Shown: piece after piece, positions 1-13,100 of the stretch
Position numbering within the stretch: position 1 is the first letter of the stretch
Layout of the letters: every line of letters begins with the position of its first letter
Assembly (NCBI GenBank): GCA_019054805.1
Contig: JAHQIY010000036.1
Location: 1 to 64,000 of the forward strand
From: Brachionus manjavacas
Lineage: Eukaryota; Rotifera; Eurotatoria; Ploima; Brachionidae
DNA: 64,000 nt
Reading direction: 5' to 3'
Made by a program: the position numbers and the translations under genes
The notes under the pieces: model-generated
Told to the model about the DNA's origin: nothing
Database searches by the model: none
Seen by the model: only the letters and a program-made list of their open reading frames with translations

Positions 1-30
1 AGTAAAAGGACAAGAAATTAGGCGACTTCG

Positions 31-91
31 AAAAAGAGCAAAAAACCCATTTTTTGACGTTTTTCAAAAAGGTTTTTTGCAATGAATTTTT
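31..91. other. Phased A/T-tract block in each monomer (predicted curved DNA), first copy
   Basis: Seven A or T tracts of five to six bases lie at 31-35, 40-45, 50-55, 60-64, 66-70, 73-78 and 87-91. The first four are centred about 33, 42.5, 52.5 and 62, close to one per helical turn. Phased A-tracts are known to give intrinsically curved DNA. The block recurs in nearly every monomer; the most variable part is caaaaagg/cagatagg/ccgatagc after the fourth tract, so the first four tracts stay in phase. A structural role in packaging is inference. Confidence 0.55.
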
Positions 92-123
92 CGAATTATG
101 GAAAACCGAAGATACCACTAGAT

Positions 124-129
124 AGATCT
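124..129. other. BglII site AGATCT in almost every monomer, first copy
   Basis: The context ctagatagatcttgaaatt is among the least variable parts of the monomer and contains AGATCT. One clear loss is near 57070 (acgatctt). By contrast the CTGCAG (PstI) site about 120 bp downstream is polymorphic: present where the monomer reads actgcagaatg and absent where it reads accgcagaatg. Complete BglII cleavage should therefore collapse the array to about 337 bp, whereas PstI should give a ladder. Confidence 0.85.
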
Positions 130-208
130 TGAAATTTTCTTGACTTTGGCTTTTACAGATCAAAAAAAGGTCAAAGATTCGAAAAGTTATGCGTATGCGA
201 TACATGCA

Positions 209-225
209 AGTGATTACCAATCACT
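209..225. repeat. 17-nt dyad AGTGATTACCAATCACT in each monomer, first copy
   Basis: Perfect 7-bp arms (AGTGATT/AATCACT) flank a 3-nt loop. The dyad is present in most of the 173 monomers. Loop variants exist (AGC near the right edge). Some copies break an arm without compensation: aatcaatg (several places), gataacc near 11663, 17054 and 20089, and aatAact near 46723. The lack of compensating changes argues against strong selection on the hairpin. Confidence 0.6.
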
Positions 226-3200
226 GAGTTTTCAAAATACCGCAGAATGGTCAATTTTTTAGCTACGATAATTATTAATAGCTCAAATTCAAGAGCGCAA
301 AAAGTTCTACATGATACAATTTACAGGAGTCCAAAAAGTTAAAAGGACAAGAAATTAGGCGACTTCGAAAAAGAGCAAAAAACCCATTTTTTGACGTTTT
401 TCAGATAGGTTTTTTGCAATGAATTTTTCGAATTATGGAAAACCGAAGATACCACTAGATAGATCTTGAAATTTTCTTGACTTTGGCTTTTACAGATCAA
501 AAAATGGTCAAAGATTCGAAAAGTTATGCGCATGCGAAACTTGCAAGTGATTACCAATCACTGAGTTTTCAAAATACCGCAGAATGGTCAATTTTTTAGC
601 TACGATAATTATTAATAGCTCAAATTCAAGAGCGCAAAAAGTTCTACATGATACAATTTTCAGGAGTCCAAAAAAGTAAAAGGATAAGAAATTAGGCGAC
701 TTCGAAAAAGAGCAAAAAACCCATTTTTTGACGTTTTTCAGATAGGTTTTTTGCAATGAATTTTTCGAATTATGGAAAACCGAAGATACCACTAGATAGA
801 TCTTGAAATTTTCTTGACTTTGGCTTTTACAGATCAAAAAAAGGTCAAAGATTTGAAAAGTTATGCGTATGCGAAACATGCAAGTGATTACCAATCACTG
901 AGTTTTCAAAATACCGCAGAATGGTCAATTTTTTAGCTACGATAATTATTAATAGCTCAAATTCAAGAGCGCAAAAAGTTCTACATGATACAATTTTCAG
1001 GAGTCCAAAAAGTTAAAAGGACAAGAAATTAGGCGACTTCGAAAAAGAGCAAAAAACCCATTTTTTGACGTTTTTCAGATAGGTTTTTTGCAATGAATTT
1101 TTCGAATTATGGAAAACCGAAGATACCACTAGATAGATCTTGAAATTTTCTTGACTTTGGCTTTTACAGATCAAAAAAAGGTCAAAGATTTGAAAAGTTA
1201 TGCGTTTGCGAAACATGCAAGTGATTACCAATCACTGAGTTTTCAAAATACCGCAGAATGGTCAATTTTTTAGCTACGATAATTATTAATAGCTCAAATT
1301 CAAGAGCGCAAAAAGTTCTACATGATACAATTTACAGGAGTCCAAAAAAATTAAAAGGACAAGAAATTAGGCGACTTCGAAAAAGAGCAAAAAACCCATT
1401 TTTTGACGTTTTTCAAAAAGGTTTTTTGCAATGAATTTTTCAAATTATGGAAAACCGAACTTACCACTAGATAGATCTTGAAATTTTCTTGACTTTGGCT
1501 TTTACAGATCAAAAAAAGGTCAAAGATTTGGAAAGTTATGCGCATGCGAAACTTGCAAGTGATTACCAATCACTGAGTTTTCAAAATACTGCAGAATGGT
1601 CAATTTTTTAGCTACGATAATTATTAATAGCTCAAATTCAAGAGCGCAAAAAGTTCTACATGATACAATTTACAGGAGTCCAAAAAGTTAAAAGGACAAG
1701 AAATTAGGCGACTTCGAAAAAGAGCAAAAAACCCATTTTTTGACGTTTTTCAGATAGGTTTTTTGCAATGAATTTTTCGAATTATGGAAAACCGAAGATA
1801 CCACTAGATAGATCTTGAAATTTTCTTGACTTTGGCTTTTACAGATCAAAAAAAGGTCAAAGATTTGAAAAGTTATGCGTATGCGAAACATGCAAGTGAT
1901 TACCAATCAATGAGTTTTCAAATCACTGCAGAATGGTCAATTTTTTAGCTACGATAATTATTAATAGCTCAAATTCAAGAGCGCTAAAAGTTCTTCATGA
2001 TACAATTTACAGGAGTCCAAAAAGTTAAAAGGATAAGAAATTAGGCGACTTCGAAAAAGAGCAAAAAACCCATTTTTTGACGTTTTTCAGATAGGTTTTT
2101 TGCAATGAATTTTTCGAATTATGGAAAACCGAAGATACCACTAGATAGATCTTGAAATTTTCTTGACTTTGGCTTTTACAGATCAAAAAAAGGTCAAAGA
2201 TTCGAAAAGTTATGCGCATGCGAAACTTGCAAGTGATTACCAATCACTGAGTTTTCAAATCACTGCAGAATGGTCAATTTTTTAGCTACGATAATTATTA
2301 ATAGCTCAAATTCAAGAGCGCAAAAAGTTCTACATGATACAATTTACAGGAGTCCAAAAAGTTAAAAGGACAAGAAATTAGGCGACTTCGAAAAAGAGCA
2401 AAAAACCCATTTTTTGACGTTTTTCAGATAGGTTTTTTGCAATGAATTTTTCGAATTATGGAAAACCGAAATTACCACAAGATAGATCTTGAAATTTTCT
2501 TGACTTTGGCTTTTACAGATCAAAAAAAGGTCAAAGATTCGTAAAGTTATGCTTAGCGAAACTTGCAACTGATTACCAATCACTGGGTTTTCAAATCACT
2601 GCAGAATGGTCAATTTTTTAGCTACGATAATGATTAATAGCTCAAATTCAAGAGCGCAAAAAGTTCTACATGATACAATTTACAGGAGTCCAAAAAGTTA
2701 AAAGGACAAGAAATTAGGCGACTTCGAAAAAGAGCAAAAAACCCATTTTTTGACGTTTTTCAAAAAGGTTTTTTGCAATGAATTTTTCAAATTATGGAAA
2801 ACCGAATATACCACTAGATAGATCTTGAAATTTTCTTGACTTTGGCTTTTACAGATCAAAAAATGGTCAAAGATTTGAAAAGTTATGCTTTTGCGAAACA
2901 TGCAAGTGATTACCAATCAATGAGTTTTCAAATCACTGCAGAATGGTCAATTTTTTAGCTACGATAATTATTAATAGCTCAAATTCAAGAGCGCAAAAAG
3001 TTCTACATGATACAATTTACAGGAGTCCAAAAAGTTAAAAGGACAAGAAATTAGGCGACTTCGAAAAAGAGCAAAAAACCCATTTTTTGACGTTTTTCAG
3101 ATAGGTTTTTTGCAATGAATTTTTCGAATTATGGAAAACCGAAGATACCACTAGATAGATCTTGAAATTTTCTTGACTTTGGCTTTTACAGATTAAAAAA

Positions 3201-6200
3201 AGTCAAAGATTCGAAAAGTTATGCTTTTGCGAAACATGCAAGTGATTACCAATCACTGAGTTTTCAAAATACCGCAGAATGGTCAATTTTTTAGCTACGA
3301 TAATTATTAATAGCTCAAATTCAAGAGCGCAAAAAGTTCTACATGATACAATTTACAGGAGTCAAAAAAGTTAAAAGGACAAGAAATTAGGCGACTTCGA
3401 AAAAGAGCAAAAAACCCATTTTTTGACGTTTTTCAGATAGGTTTTTTGCAATGAATTTTTCGAATTATGGAAAACCGAAGATACCACTAGATAGATCTTG
3501 AAATTTTCTTGACTTTGGCTTTTACAGATCAAAAAAAGGTCAAAGATTCGAAAAGTTATGCGTTTGCGAAACATGCAAGTGATTACCAATCACTTAGTTT
3601 TCAAATCACTGCAGAATGGTCAATTTTTTAGCTACGATAATTATTAATAGCTCAAATTCAAGAGCGCAAAAAGTTCTACATGATACAATTTACAGGAGTC
3701 CAAAAAGTTAAAAGGACAAGAAATTAGGCGACTTCGAAAAAGAGCAAAAAACCCATTTTTTGACGTTTTTCAGATAGGTTTTTTGCAATGAATTTTTCGA
3801 ATTATGGAAAACCGAAGATACCACTAGATAGATCTTGAAATTTTCTTGACTTTGGCTTTTACAGATCAAAAAAAGGTCAAAGATTCGAAAAGTTATGCGC
3901 ATGCGAAACTTGCAAGTGATTACCAATCACTGAGTTTTCAAAACACTGCAGAATGGTCAATTTTTTAGCTACAATAATTATTAATAGCTCAAATTCAAGA
4001 GCGCAAAAAGTTCTTTATGATACAATTTACAGGAGTCAGAAAAGTTTAAAGGACAAGAAATTAGGCGACTTCGAAAAAGAGCAAAAAACCCATTTTTTGA
4101 CGTTTTTCAGATAGGTTTTTTGCAATGAATTTTTCGAATTATGGAAAACCGAAGATACCACTAGATAGATCTTGAAATTTTCTTGACTTTGGCTTTTACA
4201 GATCAAAAAAAGGTCAAAGATTTGAAAAGTTATGCGTATGCGAAACTTGCAAGTGATTACCAATCACTGAGTTTTCAAATCAGTGCAGAATGGTCAATTT
4301 TTTAGCTACGATAATTATTAATAGCTCAAATTCAAGAGCGCAAAAAGTTCTTCATGATACAATTTAGAGGAGTCCAAAAAGTTAAAAGGACAAGAAATTA
4401 GGCGACTTCGAAAAAGAGCAAAAAACCCATTTTTTGACGTTTTTCCGATAGCTTTTTTACAATGAATTTTTCAAATTATGTAAAATCGAAGATACCACTA
4501 GATAGATCTTGAAATTTTCTTGACTTTGGCTTTTACAGATAAAAAAATGGTAAAAGATTTGAAAAGTTATGCGTATGCGAAACTTGCAAGTGATTACCAA
4601 TCACTGAGTTTTCAAAATACTGCAGAATGGTCAATTTTTTAGCTACGATAATTATTAATAGCTCAAATTCAAGAGCGCAAAAAGTTCTACATGATACAAT
4701 TTACAGGAGTCCAAAAAGTTAAAAGGACAAGAAATTAGGCGACTTCGAAAAAGAGCAAAAAACCCATTTTTTGACGTTTTTCAAATAGGTTTTTTGCAAT
4801 GAATTTTTCGAATTATGGAAAACCGAAGTTACCACTAGATAGATCTTGAAATTTTCTTGACTTTGGCTTTTACAGATCAAAAAAAGGTCAAAGATTCGAA
4901 AAGTTATGCGCATGCGAAACATGCAAGTGATTACCAATCACTGAGTTTTCAAATCACTGCAGAATGGTCAATTTTTTAGCTACGATAATCATTAATAGCT
5001 CAAATTCAAGAGCGCAAAAAGTTCTACATGATACAATTTACAGGAGTCCAAAAAGTTAAAAGGACAAGAAATTAGGCGACTTCGAAAAAGAGCAAAAAAC
5101 CCATTTTTTGACGTTTTTCAGATAGGTTTTTTGCAATGAATTTTTCGAATTATGGAAAACCGAAGATACCACTAGATAGATCTTGAAATTTTCTTGACTT
5201 TGGCTTTTACAGATCAAAAAAAGGTCAAAGATTTGAAAAGTTATGCGTTTGCGAAACATGCAAGTGATTACCAATCACTGAGTTTTCAAAACACTGCAGA
5301 ATGTTCAATTTTTTAGCTACGATAATTATTAATAGCTCAAATTCAAGAGCGCAAAAAGTTCTACATGATACAATTTTCAGGAGTCCAAAAAGTTAAAAGG
5401 ACAAGAAATTAGGCGACTTCGAAAAAGAGCAAAAAACCCATTTTTTGACGTTTTTCAGATAGGTTTTTTGCAATGAATTTTTCGAATTATGGAAAACCGA
5501 AGATACCACTAGATAGATCTTGAAATTTTCTTGACTTTGGCTTTTACAGATCAAAAAAAGGTCAAAGATTTGAAAAGTTATGCACATGGGAAACTTGCAA
5601 GTGATTACCAGTCACTTAGTTTTCAAAACACTGCAGAATGGTCAATTTATTAGCTACGATAATTATTAATAGCTCAAATTCAAGAGCGCAAAAAGTTCTA
5701 CATGATACAATTTACAGGAGTCCAAAAAGTTAAAAGGACAAGAAATTAGGCGACTTCGAAAAAGAGCAAAAAACCCATTTTTTGACGTTTTTCAGATAGG
5801 TTTTTGCAATGAATTTTTCGAATTATGGAAAACCGAAGATACCACTAGATAGATCTTGAAATTTTCTTGACTTTGGCTTTTACAGATCAAAAAAAGGTCA
5901 AAGATTTGAAAAGTTATGCGTATGCGAAACATGCAAGTGATTACCAATCACTGAGTTTTCAAATCACTGCAGAATGGTCAATTTTTTAGCTACGATAATG
6001 ATTAATAGCTCAAATTCAAGAGCGCAAAAAGTTCTACATGATACAATTTACAGGAGTCCAAAAAGTTAAAAGGACAAGAAATTAGGCGACTTCGAAAAAG
6101 AGCAAAAAACCCATTTTTTGACGTTTTTCAGATAGGTTTTTTGCAATGAATTTTTCGAATTATGGAAAACCGAAGATACCACTAGATAGATCTTGAAATT

Positions 6201-6741
6201 TTCTTGACTTTGGCTTTTACAGATCAAAAAAAGGTCAAAGATTTGGAAAGTTATGCGCATGCGAAACTTGCAAGTGATTACCAATCACTGAGTTTTCAAA
6301 TCACTGCAGAATGGTCAATTTTTTAGCTACGATAATAGTTAATAGCTCAAATTCAAGAGCGCAAAAAGTTCTACATGATACAATTTACAGGAGTCCAAAA
6401 AGTTAAAAGGACAAGAAATTAGGCGACTTCGAAAAAGAGCAAAAAACCCATTTTTTGACGTTTTTCCGATAGCTTTTTTGCAATGAATTTTTCGAATTAT
6501 GGAAAACCGAAGTTACCACTAGATAGATCTTGAAATTTTCTTGACTTTGGCTTTTACAGATCAAAAAATGGTCAAAGATTTGAAAAGTTATGCGTTTGCG
6601 AAACATGCAAGTGATTACCAATCAATGAGTTTTCAAAACACTGCAGAATGTTCAATTTTTTAGCTACGATAATTATTAATAGCTCAAATTCAAGAGCGCA
6701 AAAAGTTCTACATGATACAATTTTCAGGAGTCCAAAAAGTT

Positions 6742-8089
6742 AAAAGGACAAGAAATTAGGCGACTTCGAAAAAGAGCAAAAAACCCATTTTTTGACGTTT
6801 TTCAGATAGGTTTTTTGCAATGAATTTTTCGAATTATGGAAAACCGAAGATACCACTAGATAGATCTTGAAATTTTCTTGACTTTGGCATTTACAGATCA
6901 AAAAAAGGTCAAAGATTTGGAAAGTTATGCGCATGCGAAACTTGCAAGTGATTACCAATCACTGAGTTTTCAAAATACTGCAGAATGTTCAATTTTTTAG
7001 CTACGATAATGATTAATAGCTCAAATTCAAGAGCGCAAAAAGTTCTACATGATACAATTTACAGGAGTCCAAAAAGTTAAAAGGACAAGAAATTAGGCGA
7101 CTTCGAAAAAGAGCAAAAAACCCATTTTTTGACGTTTTTCAGATAGGTTTTTTGCAATGAATTTTTCGAATTATGGAAAACCGAAGATACCACTAGATAG
7201 ATCTTGAAATTTTCTTGACTTTGGCTTTTACAGATCAAAAAAAGGTCAAAGATTTGAAAAGTTATGCGTTTGCGAAACTTGCAAGTGATTACCAATCACT
7301 GAGTTTTCAAATCACTGCAGAATGGTCAATTTTTTAGCTACGATAATTATTAATAGCTCAAATTCAAGAGCGCAAAAAGTTCTACATGATACAATTTACA
7401 GGAGTCCAAAAAGTTAAAAGGACAAGAAATTAGGCGACTTCGAAAAAGAGCAAAAAACCCATTTTTTGACGTTTTTCAGATAGGTTTTTTGCAATGAATT
7501 TTTCGAATTATGGAAAACCGAAGATACCACTAGATAGATCTTGAAATTTTCTTGACTTTGGCTTTTACAGATCAAAAAAAGGTCAAAGATTTGGAAAGTT
7601 ATGCGCATGCGAAACTTGCAAGTGATTACCAATCACTGAGTTTTCAAATCACTGCAGAATGGTCAATTTTTTAGCTACGATAATGATTAATAGCTCAAAT
7701 TCAAGAGCGCAAAAAGTTCTACATGATACAATTTACAGGAGTCCAAAAAGTTAAAAGGACAAGAAATTAGGCGACTTCGAAAAAGAGCAAAAAACCCATT
7801 TTTTGACGTTTTTCAGATAGGTTTTTTGCAATGAATTTTTCGAATTATGGAAAACCGAAGATACCACTAGATAGATCTTGAAATTTTCTTGACTTTGGCT
7901 TTTACAGATCAAAAAAAGGTCAAAGATTTGAAAAGTTATGCGTTTGCGAAACTTGCAAGTGATTACCAATCACTGAGTTTTCAAATCACTGCAGAATGGT
8001 CAATTTTTTAGCTACGATAATTATTAATAGCTCAAATTCAAGAGCGCAAAAAGTTCTACATGATACAATTTACAGGAGTCCAAAAAGTT
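6742..8089. repeat. Recent two-monomer duplication inside the satellite (2 x 674 bp)
   Basis: Two consecutive dimers, 6742-7415 and 7416-8089, are almost the same. Their second monomers (7079-7415 and 7753-8089) read as identical base for base. Their first monomers (6742-7078 and 7416-7752) differ at about four sites: ggcatttac versus ggcttttac, two bases before the PstI-like ctgcag, and gttc versus ggtc. Within each dimer the monomers alternate between a cgcatgcgaaactt type and a cgtttgcgaaactt type. This is a local higher-order repeat from a recent 674-bp duplication. Confidence 0.85.
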
Positions 8090-9773
8090 AAAAGGATAAG
8101 AAATTAGGCGACTTCGAAAAAGAGCAAAAAACCCATTTTTTGACGTTTTTCAGATAGCTTTTTTGCAATGAATTTTTCAAATTATGTAAAACCGAAGATA
8201 CCACTAGATAGATCTTGAAATTTTCTTGACTTTGGCTTTTACAGATAAAAAAATGGTAAAAGATTTGAAAAGTAATGCGTATGCGAAACTTGCAAGTGAT
8301 TACCAATCACTGAGTTTTCAAAAAACTGCAGAATGGTCAATTTTTTAGCTACGATAATTATTAATAGCTCAAATTCAAGAGCGCAAAAAGTTCTACATGA
8401 TACAATTTTCAGGAGTCCAAAAAGTTTAAAGGACAAGAAATTAGGCGACTTCGAAAAAGAGCAAAAAACCCATTTTTTGACGTTTTTCAGATAGGTTTTT
8501 TGCAATGAATTTTTCAAATTATGGAAAACCGAAGATACCACTAGATAGATCTTGAAATTTTCTTGACTTTGGCTTTTACAGATCAAAAAATGGTCAAAGA
8601 TTTGAAAAGTTATGCGTTTGCGAAACATGCAAGTGATTACCAATCACTGAGTTTTCAAAACACTGCAGAATGGTCAATTTTTTAGCTACGATAATTATTA
8701 ATAGCTCAAATTCAAGAGCGCAAAAAGTTCTACATGATACAATTTTCAGGAGTCCAAAAAGTTAAAAGGACAAGAAATTAGGCGACTTCGAAAAAGAGCA
8801 AAAAACCCATTTTTTGACGTTTTTCAAAAAGGTTTTTTGCAATGAATTTTTCAAATTATGTAAAACCGAAGATACCACTAGATAGATCTTGAAATTTTTT
8901 GACTTTGGCTTTTACATATCAAAAACAGGTCAAAGATTTGGAAAGTTATGCGCATGCGAAACTTGCAAGTGATTACCAATCACTGAGTTTTCAAATCAGT
9001 GCAGAATGGTCAATTTTTTAGCTACGATAATGATTAATAGCTCAAATTCAAGAGCGCTAAAAGTTCTTCATGATACTATTTTCAGGAGTCCAAAAAGTTA
9101 AAAGGATAAGAAATTAGGCGACTTCGAAAAAGAGCAAAAAACCCATTTTTTGACGTTTTTCAGAAAGGTTTTTTGCAATGAATTTTTAAAATTATGGAAA
9201 ACCGAAGTTACCACTAGATAGATCTTGAAATTTTCTTGACTTTGGCTTTTACAGATCAAAAAAAGGTCAAAGATTTGAAAAGTTATGCGCATGCGAAACT
9301 TGCAAGTGATTACCAATCACTGAGTTTTCAAACTCCTGCAGAATGGTCAATTTTTTAGCTACGATAATGATTAATAGCTCAAATTCAAGAGCGCAAAAAG
9401 TTCTACATGATACAATTTACAGGAGTCCAAAAAGTTAAAAGGACAAGAAATTAGGCGACTTCGAAAAAGAGCAAAAAACCCATTTTTTGACGTTTTTCAG
9501 AAAGGTTTTTTGCAATGAATTTTTCGAATTATGGAAAACCGAAGATACCACTAGATAGATCTTGAAATTTTCTTGACTTTGGCTTTTACAGATCAAAAAA
9601 AGGTCAAAGATTCGAAAAGTTATGCGCATGCGAAACTTGCAAGTGATTACCAATCACTGAGTTTTCAAAATACTGCAGAATGTTCAATTTTTTAGCTACG
9701 ATAATGATTAATAGCTGAAATTAAAGAGCGCAAAAAGTTCTACATGATACAATTTACAGGAGTCCAAAAAGTT

Positions 9774-10109
9774 AAAAGGACAAGAAATTAGGCGACTTCG
9801 AAAAAGAGCAAAAAACCCATTTTTTTACGTTTTTCAGATAGCTTTTTTGCAATGTACTGTTCGAATTATGGAAAACCGAAGATACCACTAGATAGATCTT
9901 GAAATTTTCCTGACTTTGGTTTTACAGATAAAAAAATGGTAAAAGATTCGAAAAGTTATGCGCATGCGAAACTTGCAAGTGATTACCAATCACTGAGTTT
10001 TCAAATCACTGCAGAATGGTCAATTTTTTAGCTACGATAATGATTAATAGCTCAAATTCAAGAGCGCAAAAAGTTCTACATGATACAATTTACAGGAGTC
10101 CAAAAAGTT
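9774..10109. repeat. Divergent monomer subfamily marked by aatgtactgttcg (type example)
   Basis: This 336-bp monomer carries linked changes: aatgtactgttcg in place of aatgaatttttcg, cctgactttggttttac with one base missing, aaaaaaatggtaaaagattcg, and cgcatgcgaaacttg. The tactgttcg marker recurs at about 12208, 19618, 39510, 42876 (as aatttactgttcg), 45572 and 47248, always whole monomers apart, and several copies keep the linked changes. The copies are spread over more than 37 kb, so this is a subfamily dispersed by exchange across the array and not a local duplication. Confidence 0.75.
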
Positions 10110-13100
10110 AAAAGGACAAGAAATTAGGCGACTTCGAAAAAGAGCAAAAAACCCATTTTTTGACGTTTTTCAGATAGGTTTTTTGCAATGAATTTTTCGA
10201 ATTATGGAAAACCGAAGATACCACTAGATAGATCTTGAAATTTTCTTGACTTTGGCTTTTACAGATAAAAAAATGGTAAAAGATTTGAAAAGTAATGCGT
10301 ATGCGAAACTTGCAAGTGATTACCAATCACTGAGTTTTCAAATCACTGCAGAATGGTCAATTTTTTAGCTACGATAATTATTAATAGCTCAAATTCAAGA
10401 GCGCAAAAAGTTCTACATGATACAATTTACAGGAGTCCAAAAAGTTAAAAGGACAAGAAATTAGGCGACTTCGAAAAAGAGCAAAAAACCCATTTTTTGA
10501 CGTTTTTCAGATAGCTTTTTTGCAATGAATTTTTCAAATTATGGAAAACTGAAGATACCACTAGATAGATCTTGAAATTTTCTTGACTTTGGCTTTTACA
10601 GATCAAAAAAAGGTCAAAGATTTGAAAAGTTATGCGTTTGCGAAACATGCAAGTGATTACCAATCACTGAGTTTTCAAATCACTGCAGAATGGTCATTGT
10701 TTTAGCTACGATAATTATTAATAGCTCAAATTCAAGAGCGCAAAAAGTTCTACATGATACAATTTTCAGGAGTCCAAAAAGTTAAAAGGACAAGAAATTA
10801 GGCGACTTCGAAAAAGAGCAAAAAACCCATTTTTTGACGTTTTTCAGATAGGTTTTTTGCAATGAATTTTTCAAATTATGGAAAACCGAAGATACCACTA
10901 GATAGATCTTGAAATTTTCTTGACTTTGGCTTTTACAGATCAAAAAATGGTCAAAGATTTGAAAAGTTATGCGTATGCGAAACTTGCAAGTGATTACCAA
11001 TCACTGAGTTTTCAAAATACTGCAGAATGGTCAATTTTTTAGCTACGATAATTATTAATAGCTCAAATTCAAGAGCGCAAAAAGTTCTACATGATACAAT
11101 TTTCAGGAGTCCAAAAAGTTAAAAGGACAAGAAATTAGGCGACTTCGAAAAAGAGCAAAAAACCCATTTTTTGACGTTTTTCAAAAAGGTTTTTTGCAAT
11201 GAATTTTTCGAATTATGGAAAACCGAAGATACCACTAGATAGATCTTGAAATTTTCTTGACTTTGGTTTTACAGATCAAAAAAAGGTCAAAGATTCGAAA
11301 AGTTATGCGCTAAGAGACTTGCAAGTGATTACCAATCACTGAGTTTTCAAAATACTGCAGAATGTTCAATTTTTTAGCTACGATAATGATTAATAGCTCA
11401 AATTCAAGAGCGCAAAAAGTTCTACATGATACAATTTACAGGAGTCCAAAAAGTTAAAAGGACAAGAAATTAGGCGACTTCGAAAAAGAGCAAAAAACCC
11501 ATTTTTTGACGTTTTTCCGATAGCTTTTTTGCAATGAATTTTTCGAATTATGGAAAACCAAAGATACCACTAGATAGATCTTGAAATTTTCTTGACTTTG
11601 GCCTTTACAGATAAAAAAATGGTAAAAGATTTGAAAAGTTATGCGTTTGCGAAACATGCAAGTGATAACCAATCACTGAGTTTTCAAATCACTGCAGAAT
11701 GGTCATTGTTTTAGCTACGATAATTATTAATAGCTCAAATTCAAGAGCGCAAAAAGTTCTACATGATACAATTCACAGGAGTCCAAAAAGTTAAAAGGAC
11801 AAGAAATTAGGCGACTTCGAAAAAGAGCAAAAAACCCATTTTTTGACGTTTTTCAGATAGGTTTTTTGCAATGAATTTTTCGAATTATGGAAAACCGAAG
11901 ATACCACTAGATAGATCTTGAAATTTTCTTGACTTTGGCTTATACAGATAAAAAAATGGTAAAAGATTTGAAAAGTTATGCGTTTGCGAAACATGCAAGT
12001 GATTACCAATCAATGAGTTTTCAAATCACTGCAGAATGGTCATTGTTTTAGCTACGATAATAATTAATAGCTCAAATTCAAGAGCGCAAAAAGTTCTACA
12101 TGATACAATTTACAGGAGTCCAAAAAGTTAAAAGGACAAGAAATTAGGCGACTTCGAAAAAGAGCAAAAAACCCATTTTTTGACGTTTTTCAGATAGCTT
12201 TTTTGCAATGTACTGTTCGAATTATGGAAAACCGAAGATACCACTAGATAGATCTTGAAATTTTCTTGACTTTGGTTTTACAGATAAAAAAATGGTAAAA
12301 GATTCGAAAAGTTATGCGCATGCGAAACTTGCAAGTGATTACCAATCACTGAGTTTTCAAATCACTGCAGAATGGTCAATTTTTTAGCTACGATAATTAT
12401 TAATAGCTCAAATTCAAGAGCGCAAAAAGTTCTACATGATACAATTTTCAGGAGTCCAAAAAGTTAAAAGGACAAGAAATTAGGCGACTTCGAAAAAGAG
12501 CAAAAAACCCATTTTTTGACGTTTTTCAAAAAGGTTTTTTGCAATGAATTTTTCAAATTATGGAAAACCGAAGTTACCACTAGATAGATCTTGAAATTTT
12601 CTTGACTTTGGCTTTTACAGATCAAAAAATGGTCAAAGATTTGAAAAGTTATGCGTTTGCGAAACATGCAAGTGATTACCAATCACTGAGTTTTCAAATC
12701 ACTGCAGAATGGTCATTGTTTTAGCTACGATAATTATTAATAGCTCAAATTCAAGAGCGCAAAAAGTTCTACATGATACAATTTACAGGAGTCCAAAAAG
12801 TTAAAAGGACAAGAAATTAGGCGACTTCGAAAAAGAGCAAAAAACCCATTTTTTGACGTTTTTCAGATAGCTTTTTTGCAATGAATTTTTCAAATTATGG
12901 AAAACCGAAGATACCACTAGATAGATCTTGAAATTTTCTTGACTTTGGCTTTTACAGATCAAAAAAAGGTCAAAGATTTGAAAAGTTATGCGTATGCGAA
13001 ACATGCAAGTGATTACCAATCACTGAGTTTTCAAAATACCGCAGAATGGTCAATTTTTTAGCTACGATAATTATTAATAGCTCAAATTCAAGAGCGCAAA

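Noticed and set aside
85..110. CENP-B box candidate around tttcgaattatggaaaacc
   Set aside because: It matches the TTCGnnnnA half of the box but lacks the CGGG half, and many monomers lose the CG (ttcaaatt).
1..337. Hammerhead ribozyme in the satellite monomer
   Set aside because: No ctgatga core with a matching gaaa and cleavage triplet was found on either strand.
1..337. Monomer as an ancient dimer of two 168-bp halves
   Set aside because: The halves do not align by eye beyond A/T tracts. A formal self-alignment of the consensus could overturn this.
339..557. Repeated minus-strand frames of about 72 codons (and 128-codon versions) throughout 1-58.3 kb as a gene family
   Set aside because: They are the same stretch of a homogenised satellite; variation changes amino acids freely, the monomer length is not a multiple of 3, no known domain is present, and the composition is that of AT-rich repeat DNA.
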